Below are positions 25,001 through 37,682 of a stretch of DNA of 64,000 nt, piece by piece (within the stretch, counting starts at the first letter, position 1; each line of letters begins with the position of its first letter). The stretch lies in NCBI GenBank assembly GCA_948099385.1, contig CANUEZ040000209.1:1798001-1862000 (forward strand), read 5' to 3'. The DNA comes from Fasciola hepatica. Taxonomy: Eukaryota; Platyhelminthes; Trematoda; Plagiorchiida; Fasciolidae. Made by a program: the position numbers and the translations under genes. The notes under the pieces are model-generated. The model saw only the letters and a list, made by a program, of their open reading frames with translations, was not told where the DNA came from and did no database searches.

Positions 25001-27942
25001 AAGCGTTCAGACCCATATCGGATAGCTTTGTGGTTTGGGTGTTTGACTGACATTCGTTCACCCCAACCCTTGTTCGTGTCCCGTGTGGGCTCTGTCCATG
25101 TGCAATGCTCATGATTCCCTTAGCGGATCAAACAGCTGTACAGTGCTTCCATAATTTTCAATGGTCAGTTCAGTGTTCAAGCTGCATGGCGAATCATATT
25201 ATACAAATCTACTCTGCTACTGCTCTATTGCATTGTGTGAGCAATCTGTGTGGATTGTTCATAAGGGAATGCCTTGGTTTTACTTAGGCCCATAAATAGA
25301 GAAGTGATGGAACATAGGATTGGATCGGTGTGCGAGAATTTGGTTGTGACCGTTCAAAGCGAAAGCGAAAGCCGAAGCCAATTTGGGGATTGTGCCATAT
25401 CATGTATTGTATATGTTGAACGAAGCGTTCAGACCCATATCGGATAGCTTTGTGGTTTGGGTGTTTGACTGACATTCGTTCACCCCAACCCTTGTTCGTG
25501 TCCCGTGTGGGCTCTGTCCATGTGCAATGCTCATGATTCCCTTAGCGGATCAAACAGCTGTACAGTGCTTCCATAATTTTCAATGGTCAGTTCAGTATTC
25601 AAGCTGCATGGAGAATCATATTATACAAATCTACTCTGCTACTGCTCTATTGCATTGTGTGAGCAATCTGTGTGGGGATTGTTCATAAGGGAATGCCTTG
25701 GTTTTACTTAGGCCCATAAATAGAGAAGTGATGGAACATAGGATTGGATCGGTGTGCGTCAATTCGCTTGTAAACGTTCAAAGCGAAAGCGAAAGCCGAA
25801 GCCAATTTGGAGATTGTGCTATATCATATAGTGTATAAGTTGAACGAAGCGTTCAGACCCATATCGGATAGCCTTGTGTTTTGGGTGTTCGACTGAGAAT
25901 CGTTCACCCCAACCCTTGTTCGTGTCTCCGTGTGGGCTCTGTCCATGTGCAATGCTCATGATTCCCTTAGCGGATCAAACAGCTGTACAGTGCTTCCATC
26001 ATTTTCAATGGTCAGTTCAGTGTTCAAGCTGCATGGAGAATCATATTATACAAATCTACTCTGCTACTGCTCTACTGCATTGCATGAGCAATCTGTGTGG
26101 GGATTGTTCATCATGGAATGCCTTTGTTTTACTTAGGCCCATAAATAGAGGAGTGATGGAACATAGGATTGGATCGGTGTGCGAGAATTGGGTTGTTACC
26201 GTTCAAAGCGAAAGCGAAAGCCGAAGCCAATTTCGGGATTGTGCTATATCATGTATTGTATATGTTGAACAAAGCGTTGAGACCCATATCGGATAGCCTT
26301 GTGGTTTGGGTGTTCGACTGACAATCGTTCACCCCAACCCTTGTTCGTGTCCCCGTGTGGGCTCTGTCCATGTGCAATGCTCATGATTCCCTTAGCGGAT
26401 CAAACAGCTGTACAGTGCTTCCATAATTTTCAATGGTCAGTTCAGTGTTCAAGCTGCATGCAGAATCATATTATACAAATCTACTCTGCTACTGCTCTAT
26501 TGCATTGTATGAGCAATCTGTGTGGATTGTTCATAAGGGAATGCCTTTGTTTTACTTAGGCCCATAAATAGAGAAGTGATGGAACATAGGATTGGATCGG
26601 TGTGCGAGAATTTGGTTGTTACCGTTCAAAGCGGAAGCGAAAGCCGAAGCCAATTTGGAGATTGTGCTATATCATGTAGTGTATAAGTTGAACGAAGCGT
26701 TCAGACCCATATCGGATAGCCTTTTGGTTTGGGTGTTCGACTGAGAATCGTTCACCCCAACCCTTGTTCGTGTCCCCGTGTGGGCTCTGTCCATGTGCAA
26801 TGCTCATGATTCCCTTAGCGGATCAAACAGCTGTACGGTGCTTCCATAATTTTCAGAGGTCAGTTCAGTGTTCAAGCTGCATGGAGAATCATATTATACA
26901 AATCTACTCTGCTACTACTCTATTGCATTGTATGAGCAATCTGTGTGGGGATTGTTCATAAGGGAATGCCTTGGTTTTACTTAGGCCCATAAATAGAGAA
27001 GTGATGGAACATAAGATTGGATCGGTGTGCGAGAATTTGGTTGTTACCGTTCAAAGCGAAAGCGAAAGCCGAAGCCAATTTGGGGATTGTGCTATATCAT
27101 TTATTGTATATGTTGAACAAAGCGTTGAGACCCATATCGGATAGCCTTGTGGTTTGGGTGTTCGACTGACATTCGTTCACCCCAACCCTTGTTCGTGTCC
27201 CCGTGTGGGCTCTGTCCATGTGCAATGCTCATGATTCCCTTAGCGGATCAAACAGCTGTACAGTGCTTCCATAATTTTCAATGGTCAGTTCAGTGTTCAA
27301 GCTGCATGGAGAATCATATCATACAAATCTACTCTGCTACTGCTCTGTTGCATTGTATGAGCAATCTGTGTGGATTGTTCATAAGGGAATGCCTTGGTTT
27401 TACTTAGGCCCATAAATAGAGAAGTGATGGAACATAGGATTGGATCGGTGTGCGAGAATTTGGTTGTTACCGTTCAAAGCGAAAGCGAAAGCCGAAGCCA
27501 ATTTGGGGATTGTGCTATATGATGTATTGCATATGTTGAACAAATCTTTGAGACCCATATTGGATAGCCTTGTTGTTTGGGTGTTCGACTGTTATTCGTT
27601 CACCCCAACTCTTGTTGGTGTCCCCGTGTGGGCTCTGTCCATGTGCAATGCTCATGATTCCCGTAGCGGATCAAACAGCTGTACAGTGCTTCCATCATTT
27701 TCAATGGACAGTTCAGTGTTCAAGCTGCATGGAGAATCATATTATACAAATCTACTCTGCTACTGCTCTGTTGCATTGTATGAGCAATCTGTGTGGATTG
27801 TTCATAAGGGAATGCCTTGGTTTTACTTAGGCCCATAAATAGAGAAGTGATGGAACATAGGATTGGATCGGTGTGCGAGAATTTGGTTGTAACCGTTCAA
27901 AGCAAAAGCGAAAGCCGAAGCCAATTTGGGGATTGTGCTATA
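22015..27942. repeat. 14 mixed monomers, including the TTCCACAAAG subtype
   Basis: Units starting at 22015, 22438 and 23284, and an outlier at 18631, read TGTTCCACAAAG where others read TGTTGAACAAAG. Two adjacent units at 24978 and 25400 share GAACGAAGCGTTCAG and GTGTTTGACTG and form a local duplication. The unit starting at 24555 has CTGATCTTCCACTG and GTATGATCAATC near 24788-24823, an unusually altered stretch. No gene or other element is seen. Confidence 0.85.
24978..25823. repeat. Adjacent duplicated monomer pair (GAACGAAGCG subtype)
   Basis: Both units carry GAACGAAGCGTTCAG, GGATAGCTTTG, GTGTTTGACTG and a three-C run in GTCCCGTGTGGG, offset about 422 bp. The second differs by the extra GG and by CAGTATTCAAG. 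GAACGAAGCG also marks units further right, near 25848, 26690, 29231, 33046, 34313, 37277 and 40660, often together with GTATAAGTTGAAC. Confidence 0.8.
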
Positions 27943-29212
27943 TCATGTATTGTATATGTTGAACAATGCAGTGAGAACCATATCGGATAGTGTCGTGGTT
28001 TGGGTGTTCGACTGACATTCGTTCACCCCAACCCTTGTTCGTGTCCCCGTGTGGGCTCTGTCCATGTGCAATGCTCATGATTCCCTTAGCGGATCAAACA
28101 GCTGTACAGTGCTTCTAAAATTTTCAATGGTCAGTTCAGTGTTCAAGCTGCATGGAGAATCATATTATACAAATCTACTCTGCTACTGCTCTGTTGCATT
28201 GTATGAGCAATCTGTGTGGGGATTGTTCGTAAAGGAATGCCTTGGTTTTACTAAGCCCATAAATAGAGAAGTGATGGAACATAGGATTGGATCGGTGTGC
28301 GAGAATTTGGTTGTTACCGTTCAAAGCGAAAGCGAAAGCCGAAGCCAATTCGGGGATTGTGCTATATCATGTAGTGTATATGTTGAACAAAGCGTTGAGA
28401 CCCATATTGGATAGCCTTGTGCTTTGGGTGTTCCACTGACATTCGTTCACCCCAACCCTTGTACGTGTTCCTGTGTGGGCTCTGTCCATTTGCATTGCCC
28501 ATGATTCCCTTACTGGATCAAACAGCTGTACAGTGCTTCCATCATTTTCAATGGTCAGTTCAGTGTTCAAGCTGCATGGATAATCATATCATACAAATCT
28601 ACTCTGCTACTGCTCTGTTGCATTGTATGAGCAATCTGTATGCATTTTTCATAAAGCAATGCCTTGGTTTTACTTAGGCCCATAAATAGAGGAGTGATGG
28701 AACATAGGATTGGATCGGTGTGCGAGAATTGGGTTGTTACCGTTCAAAGCGAAAGCGAAAGCCGAAGCCAATTTGGGGATTGTGCTATATCATGTAATGT
28801 AAATGTTGAACAAAGCGTTGAGACCCATATGGGATAGCCTTGTGGTTTGGGTGTTCGACTGACAATCGTTCACCCCAACCCTTGTTCGTGTCCCCGTGTG
28901 GGCTCTGTCCATGTGCAATGCTCATGATTCCCTTAGCGGATCAAACAGCTGTACAGTGCTTCCATAATTTTCAATGGTCAGTTCAGTGTTCAAGCAGCAT
29001 GCAGAATCATATTATACAAATCTACTCTGCTACTGCTCTATTGCATTGTATGAGCAATCTGTGTGGATTGTTCATAAGGGAATGCCTTTGTTTTACTTAG
29101 GCCCATAAATAGAGAAGTGATGGAACATAGGATTGGATCGGTGTGCGAGAATTTGGTTGTTACCGTTCAAAGCGAAAGCGAAAGCCGAAGCCAATTTGGA
29201 GATTGTGCTATA
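27943..29212. repeat. Three-monomer motif, copy 1
   Basis: Units start at 27943, 28367 and 28790. The first has AACAATGCAGTGAG and GGATAGTGTCGTGG. The second has the GTACGTGTTCCTGTG subtype with GTGTTCCACTGAC. The third has TCATGTAATGTA. The same order recurs from 30909 and from 35141. This copy differs most in its third unit, which keeps GCGTTGAGACCC where the others have GCTATGAGACC. Confidence 0.85.
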
Positions 29213-30908
29213 TCAAGTAGTGTATAAGTTGAACGAAGCGTTCAGACCCATATCGGATAGCCTTGTGTTCTGGGTGTTCGACTGAGAATCGTTCACCCCA
29301 ACCCTTGTTCGTGTCTCCGTGTGGGCTCTGTCCATGTGCAATGCTCATGATTCCCTTAGCGGATCAAACAGCTGTACAGTGCTTCCATAATTTCCAATAG
29401 TCAGTTCAGTGTTCAAGCTGCATGGAGAATCATATTATACAAATCTACTCTGCTACTGCTCTATTGCATTGCATGAGCAATCTGAGTGGGGATTGTTCAT
29501 AAACGAATGCGTTTGTTTTAATTAGGCCCATAAATAGAGAAGTGATGGAACATAGGATTGGATCGGTGTGCGAGAATTTGGTTGTTACCGTTCAAAGCGA
29601 AAGCGAAAGCCGAAGCCAATTTGGGGATTGTGATATATCATGTAGTGTATATGTTGAACAAATCATTGAGACCCATATGGGATAGCCTTGTGGTTTGGGT
29701 GTTCGACTGACATTCGTTCACCCCAACCCTTGTTCGTGTCCCCGTGTGGGCTCTGTCCATGTGCAATGCTCATGATTCCCTTAGCGGATCAAACAGCTGT
29801 ACGGTGCTTCCATAATTTTCAATGGTCAGTTCAGTGTTCAAGCTGCATGGAGAATCATATTATACAAATCTACTCTGCTACTACTCTATTGCATTGTATG
29901 AGCAATCTGTGTGGGGATTGTTCATAAGGGAATGCCTTGGTTTTACTTAGGCCCATAAATAGAGAAGTGATGGAACATAGGATTGGATCGGTGTGCTAGA
30001 ATTTGGTTGTTACCGTTCAAAGCGAAAGCGAAAGCCGAAGCCAATTTGGGGATTGTGCTATATCATGTATTGTATATGTTGAACAAAGCGTTGAGACCCA
30101 TATCGGATAGCTTTGTGGTTTGGGTGTTCGACTGACATTCGTTCACCCCAACCCTTGTTCGTGTCCCCGTGTGGGCTCTGTCCATGTGCAATGCTCATGA
30201 TTCCCTTAGCGGATCAAACAGCTGTACAGTGCTTCCATCATTTTCAATGGTCAGTTCAGTGTTCAAGCTGCATGGAGAATCATATCATATAAATCTACTC
30301 TGCTACTGCTCTGTTGCATTGTATGAGCAATCTGTGTGGATTGTTCATAAGGGAATGCCTTGGTTTTACTTAGGCCCATAAATAGAGGAGTGATGGAACA
30401 TAGGATTGGATCGGTGTGCGAGAATTTGGTTGTTACCGTTCAAAGCGAAAGCGAAAGCCGAAGCCAATTTGGGGATTGTGCTATATCATGTATTGCATAT
30501 GTTGAACAAATCGTTGAGACCCATATTGGATAGCCTTGTTGTTTGGGTGTTCGACTGACATTCGTTCACCCCAACCCTTGTTCGTGTCCCCGTGTGGGCT
30601 CTGTCCATGTGCAATGCTCATGATTCCCTTAGCGGATCAAACAGCTGTACAGTGCTTCCATCATTTTCAATGGTCAGTTTAGTGTTCAAGCTGCATGGAG
30701 AATCATATCATATAAATCTACTCTGCTACTGCTCTGTTGCATTGTATGAGCAATCTGTGTGGATTGTTCATAAGGGAATGCCTTGGTTTTACTTAGGCCC
30801 ATAAATAGAGAAGTGATGGAACATAGGATTGGATCGGTGTGCGAGAATTTGGTTGTTACCGTTCAAAGCGAAAGCGAAAGCCGAAGCCAATTTCGGGATT
30901 GTGCTATA

Positions 30909-33448
30909 TCATGTATTGTATATGTTGAACAATGCAGTGAGGACCATATCGGATAGTGTCGTGGTTTGGGTGTTCGACTGACATTCGTTCACCCCAACCC
31001 TTGTTCGTGTCCCCGTGTGGGCTCTGTCCATGTGCAATGCTCATGATTCCCTTAGCGGATCAAACAGCTGTACAGTGCTTCTAAAATTTTCAATGGTCAG
31101 TTCAGTGTTCAAGCTGCATGGAGAATCATATTATACAAATATACTCTGCTACTGCTCTGTTGCATTGTATGAGCAATCTGTGTGGGGATTTTTCGTAAGG
31201 GAATGCCTTGGTTTTACTTAGGCCCATAAATAGAGAAGTGATGGAACATAGGATTGGATCGGTGTGCGAGAATTTGGTTGTTACCGTTCAAAGCGAAAGC
31301 GAAAGCCGAAGCCAATTCGGGGATTGTGCTATATCATGTAGTGTATATGTTGAACAAAGCGTTGAGACCCATATGGGATAGCCTTGTGCTTTGGGTGTTC
31401 CACTGACATTCGTTCACCCCAACCCTTGTACGTGTTCCTGTGTGGGCTCTGTCCATGTGCATTGCCCATGATTCCCTTACTGGATCAAACAGCTGTACAG
31501 TGCTTCCATCATTTTCAATGGTCAGTTTAGTGTTCAAGCTGCATGGATAATCATATCATACAAATCTACTCTGCTACTGCTCTGTTGCATTGTATGAGCA
31601 ATCTGTATGCATTTTTCATAAAGCAATGCCTTGGTTTTACTTAGGCCCATAAATAGAGGAGTGATGGAACATAGGATTGGATCGGTGTGCGAGAATTTGG
31701 TTGTTACCGTTCAAAGCGAAAGCGAAAGCCGAAGCCAATTTGGGGATTGTGCTATTTCATGTAATGTATATGTTGAACAACGCTATGAGACCAATATGGG
31801 ATAGCCTTGTGGTGTGGGTGTTCGACTGACAATCGTTCACCCCAATCCTTGTTCGTGTCCCCGTGTGGGCTCTGTCCATGTGCAATGCTCATGATTCCCT
31901 TAGCGGATCAAACAGCTGTACAGTGCTTCCATCATTTTCAATGGTCAGTTCAGTGTTCAAGCTGCATGGAGAATCATATTATACAAATCTACTCTGCTAC
32001 TGCTCTATTGCATTGTATGAGCAATCTGTGTGGATTGTTCATCATGGAATGCCTTGGTTTTACTTAGGCCCATAAATAGAGAAGTGTTGGAACATAAGAT
32101 TGGATCGGTGTGCGAGAATTTGGTTGTTACCGTTCAAAGCGAAAGCGAAAGCCGAAGCCAATTTGGGGATTGTGCTATATCATGTAGTGTATATGTTGAA
32201 CAAAGCGTTGAGACCCATATGGGATAGCCTTGTGGTTTGGGTGTTCGACTGACATTCGTTCACCCCAATCCTTGTTCGTGTCCCGTGTGGGCTCTGTCCA
32301 TGTGCAATGCTTATGATTCCCTTAGCGGATCAAACAGCTGTACAGTGCTTCCATAATTTTCAATGGTCAGTTCAGTGTTCAAGCTGCATGGAGAATTATA
32401 TTATACAAATCTACGGTGCAACTGCTCAAGTGCATTGTATGAGCAATCTGTGTGGGGATTGTTCATAACGGAATGCCTTGGTTTTATTTAGGCACATAAA
32501 TAGAGGAGTGATGGAACATAGGATTGGATCGGTGTGCGAGAATTTGGTTGTTACCGTTCAAAGCGAAAGCGAAAGCCGAAGCCAATTTGGGGATTGTGCT
32601 ATATCATGTAGAGTATATGTTGAACAAATCATTGAGACCCATATGGGACAGCCTTGAGGTTTGGGTGTTCGACTGTTATTCGTTCACCCCAACCCTTGTT
32701 CGTGTCCCCGTAAGGGCTCTGTCCATCTGCAATGCTCATGATTCCCTTAGCGGATCAAACAGCTGTACAGTGCTTCCATAATTTTCAATGGTCAGTTCAG
32801 TGTTCAAGCTGCATGGAGAATCATATTATACAAATCTACTCTGCTACTGCTCTATTGCATTGTATGAGCAATCTGTGTGGATTGTTCATAAGGGAATGCC
32901 TTGGTTTTACTTAGGCCCATAAATAGAGGAGTGATGGAACATAGGATTGGATCGGTGTGCGAGAATTTGGTTGTTACCGTACAAAGGGAAAGCGAAAGCC
33001 GAAGCCCATTTGGGGATTGTGCTATATCATGTAGTGTATAAGTTGAACGAAGCGTTGAGACCCATATCGGATAGCCTTGTGGTTTGGGTGTTCGACTGAC
33101 ATTCGTTCACCCCAACCCTTGTTCGTGTCCCGTGTGGGCTCTGTCCATGTGCAATGCTCATGATTCCCTTAGCGGATCAAACAGCTGTACAGTGCTTCCA
33201 TCATTTTCAGAGGTCAGTTCAGTGTTCAAGCTGCATGGATAATCATATTATACAAATCTACTCTGCTACTGCTCTATTGCATTGTAAGAGCAATCTGTGT
33301 GGATTGTTCATAACGGAATGCCTTGGTTTTACTTAGACCCATAAATAGAGAAGTGATGGAACATAGGATTGGATCGGTGTGCGAGAATTTGGTTGTTACC
33401 GTTCAAAGCGAAAGCGAAAGCCGAAGCCAATTTGGAGATTGTGCTATA
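30909..33448. repeat. Six-monomer segment containing motif copy 2 (ten-monomer repeat, left copy)
   Basis: Units start at 30909, 31334, 31757, 32180, 32604 and 33027. They correspond in order to 35141, 35566, 35988, 36413, 36838 and 37261, offset 4231-4234 bp. Shared rare marks include AATGCAGTGAG, CTATGAGACCAATATGGG, CCCCAATCCTTG, a GAGTATATGTTGAAC unit with AATCATTGAG, and GTATAAGTTGAACG. The first three units also match 27943-29212 at about 2966 bp. Confidence 0.85.
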
Positions 33449-33871
33449 TCATGTATTGTATATGTTGAACAAATCGCTGAGACCCATATCGGATAGCCTT
33501 GTGGTTTGGGTGTTCGACAGACAATCGTTCACCCCAACCCTTGTTCGTGTCCCTGTGTGGGCTCTGTTCTCGTGCAATGCCCATGATTCCATTAACGGAT
33601 CAAAAAGCTGTACAGTGCTTCCATCATTTTCAATGGTCAGTTCAGTGTTCAAGCTGCATGGATAATCATATCATACAAATCTACTCTGCTACTGCTCTGT
33701 TGCATTGTATGAGCAATCTGTATGCATTGTTCATAAGGGAATGCCTTGGTTTTACTTAGGCCCATAAATAGAGAAGTGATGGAACATAGGATTGGATCGG
33801 TGTGCGAGAATTTGGTTGTTACCGTTCAAAGCAAAAGCGAAAGCCGAAGCCAATTTGGGGATTGTGCTATA
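33027..33871. repeat. Two-monomer segment, left copy (sixteen-monomer spacing)
   Basis: Units 33027 and 33449 match units 39797 and 40219 at exactly 6770 bp. Shared rare marks are TTCAGAGGTCAG, CATAACGGAATG with TTAGACCC, AAATCGCTGAG, GTTCTCGTGC, and ATGATTCCATTAACGG. The left copy carries a private GATCAAAAAGC near 33598. Confidence 0.8.
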
Positions 33872-35140
33872 TCATGTAGTGTATATGTTGAACAAAGCGT
33901 TGAGACCCATCTGGGATAGACTTGTGCTTTGGGTATTCGACTGACATTCGTTCACCCCAACCCCTGTTCGTGTCCCCGTGTGGGCTCTGTCCATGTGCAA
34001 TGCTCATGATTCCCTTAGCGGATCAAACAGCTGTACAGTGCTTCCATCATTTTCAATGGTCAGTTCAGTGTTCAAGCTGCATGCAGAATCATATTATAGA
34101 AATCTACTCTGCCACTGCTCTATTGCATTGTATGAGCAATCTGTGTGGATTGTTCATAAGGGAATGCCTTTGTTTTACTGAGGCCCATAAATAGAGAAGT
34201 GATGGAACATAGGATTGGATCGGTGTGCGAGAATTTGGTTGTTACCGTTCAAAGCGAAAGCGAAAGCCGAAGCCAATTTGGAGATTGTGCTATATCATGT
34301 AGTGTATAAGTTGAACGAAGCGTTCAGACCCATATGGGATAGCCTTGTGGTTTGGGTGTTCGACTGACAATCGTTCACCCCAACTCTTGTTGGTGTCCCC
34401 GTGTGGGCTCTGTCCATGTGCAATGCCCATAATTCCCCTAGCGGATCAAACAGCTGTACAGTGCTTCCATCATTTTCAATGGTCAGTTCAGTGTTCAAGC
34501 TGCATGGGGAATCATATTATACAAATCTACTCTGCTACTGCTCTATTGCATTGTATGAGCAATCTGTGTGGATTGTTCATAAGGGAATGCCTTGGTTTTA
34601 CTTAGGCCCATAAATAGAGAAGTGATGGAACATAGGATTGGATCGGTGTGCGAGAATTTGGTTGTTACCGTTCAAAGCGAAAGCGAAAGCCGAAGCCAAT
34701 TTGGGGATTGTGCTATATCATGTATTGTATACGTTGAACAAAGCGTTGAGACCCATATCGGATAGCCTTGTTGTTTGGGTGTTCGACTGACAATCGTTCA
34801 CCCCAACTCTTGTTCGTGTCCCCGTGTGGGCTCTGTCCATGTGCAATGCCCATAATTCCCCTAGCGGATCAAACAGCTGTACAGTGCTTCCATCATTTTC
34901 AATGGTCAGTTCAGTGTTCAAGCTGCATGGGGAATCATATTATACGAATCTACTCTGCTACTGCTCTATTGCATTGTATGAGCAATCTGTATGTATAGTT
35001 CATAACGGAATGCCTTGGTTTTACTTAGGCCCATAAATAGAGAAGTGATGGAACATAGGATTGGATCGGTGTGCGAGAATTTGGTTGTTACCGTTCAAAG
35101 CGAAAGCGAAAGCCGAAGCCAATTTCGGGATTGTGTTATA

Positions 35141-37682
35141 TCATGTATTGTTTATGTTGAACAATGCAGTGAGAACCATATCGGATAGTGTCGTCGTTTG
35201 GCTGTTCGACTGACATTCGTTCACCCCAACCCTTGTTCGTGTCCCCGTGTGGGCTCTGTCCATGTGCAATGCTCATGATTCCCTTAGCGGATCAAACAGC
35301 TGTACAGTGCTTCCATCATTTTCAATGGTCAGTTCAGTGTTCAAGCTGCATGGAGAATCATATTATACAAATCTACTCTGCAACTGCTCTGTTGCATTGT
35401 ATGAGCAATCTGTGTGGGGATTGTTCATAAGGGAATGCCTTGGTTTTACTTAGGCCCATAAATAGAGAAGTGATGGAACATAGGATTGGATCGGTGTGCG
35501 AGAATTTGGTTGTTACCGTTCAAAGCGAAAGCGAAAGCCGAAGCCAATTCGGGGATTGTGCTATATCATGTAGTGTATATGTTGAACAAAGCGTTCAGAC
35601 CCATACCGGATAGCCTTATGCTTTGGGTGTTCCACTGACATTCGTTCACCCCAACCCTTGTACGTGTTCCTGTGTGGGCTCTGTCCATTTGCATTGCCCA
35701 TGATTCCCTTACTGGATCAAACAGCTGTACAGTGCTTCCATCATTTTCAATGGTCAGTTCAGTGTTCAAGCTGCATGGATAATCATATCATACGAATCTA
35801 CTCTGCTACTGCTCTGTTGCATTGTATGAGCAATCTGTGTGGATTGTTCATAAGGGAATGCCTTGGTTTTACTTAGGCCCATAAATAGAGGAGTGATGGA
35901 ACATAGGATTGGATCGGTGTGCGAGAATTTGGTTGTTACCGTTCAACCGAAAGCGAAAGCCGAAGCCAATTTGGGGATTGTGCTATTTCATGTAATGTAT
36001 ATGTTGAACAAAGCTATGAGACCAATATGGGATAGCCTTGTGGTTTGGGTGTTCGACTGACAATCGTTCACCCCAATCCTTGTTCGTGTCCCCGTGTGGG
36101 CTCTGTCCATGTGCAATGCTCATGATTCCCTTACCGGATCAAACAGCTGTACAGTGCTTCCATCATTTTCAATGGTCAGTTCAGTGTTCAAGCTGCATGG
36201 AGAATCATATTATACAAATCTACTCTGCTACTGCTCTATTGCATTGTATGAGCAATCTGTGTGGGGATTGTTCGTCATGGAATGCCTTGGTTTTACTTAG
36301 GCCCATAAATAGAGAAGTGATGGAACATAGGATTGGATCGGTGTGCGAGAATTTGGTTGTTACCGTCCAAAGCGAAAGCGAAAGCCGAAGCCAATTTGGG
36401 GATTGTGCTATATCATGTAGTGTATATGTTGAACAAAGCGTTCAGACCCATATGGGATAGCCTTGTGGTTTGGGTGTTCGACTGACAATCGTTCACCCCA
36501 ATCCTTGTTCGTGTCCCCGTGTGGGCTCTGTCCATGTGCAATGCTCATGATTCCCTTAGCGGATCAAACAGCTGTACAGTGCTTCCATAATTTTCAATGG
36601 TCAGTTCAGTGTTCAAGCTGCATGGAGAATCATATTATATAAATCTATTGTGCAACTGCTCAAGTGCATTGTATGAGCAATCTGTGTGGGGATTGTTCAT
36701 AAGGGAATGCCTTGGTTTTATTTAGGCCCATAAATAGAGAAGTGATGGAACATAGGATTGGATCGGTGTGCGAGAATTTGGTTGTTACCGTTCAAAGCGA
36801 AAGCGAAAGCCGAAGCCAATTTGGGGATTGTGCTATATCTCGTGGAGTATATGTTGAACAAATCATTGAGACCCATATGGGATAGCCTTGTGGTTTGGGT
36901 GTTCGACTGACATTCGTTCACCCCAACCCTTGTTCGTGTCCCCGTGTGGGCTCTGTCCATCTGCAATGCTCATGATTCTCTTAGCGGATCAAACAGCTGT
37001 ACAGTGCTTCCATCATTTTCAATGGTCAGTTCAGTGTTCAAGCTGCATGGAGAATCATATTATACAAATCTACTCTGCTACTGCTCTATTGCATTGTATG
37101 AGCAATCTGTGTGGATTGTTCATAAGGGAATGCCTTGGTTTTACTTAGGCCCATAAATAGAGGAGTGATGGAACATAGAATTGGATCGGTGTGCGAGAAT
37201 TTGGTTGTTACCGTTCAAAGCGAAAGCGAAAGCCGAAGCCAATTTGGGGATTGTGCTATATCATGTAGTGTATAAGTTGAACGAAGCGTTGAGACCCATA
37301 TCGGATAGCCTTGTGGTTTGGGTGTTCGACTGACATTCGTTCACCCCAACCCTTGTTCGTGTCCCGTGTGGGCTTTGTCCATGTGCAATGCTCATGATTC
37401 CCTTAGCGGATCAAACAGCTGTACAGTGCTTCCATCATTTTCAATGGTCAGTTCAGTGTTCAAGCTGCATGGATAATCATATTATACAAATCTACTCTGC
37501 TACTGCTCTATTGCATTGTATGAGCAATCTGTATGCATTGTTCATAACGGAATGCCTTGGTTTTACTTAGACCCATAAATAGAGAAGTGATGGAACATAG
37601 GATTGGATCGGTGTGCGAGAATTTGGTTGTTACCGTTCAAAGCGAAAGCGAAAGCCGAAGCCAATTTGGGGATTGTGCTTTA
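35141..37682. repeat. Six-monomer segment containing motif copy 3 (ten-monomer repeat, right copy)
   Basis: This is the partner of 30909-33448. The unit at 35566 has a one-base loss in the hexamer run (TTCAACCGAAAG near 35944). The unit at 36838 has TATCTCGTGGAG where the partner has TATCATGTAGAG. Correspondence is lost after 37682, where the next unit reads TTATCATGCATTG. Confidence 0.85.
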
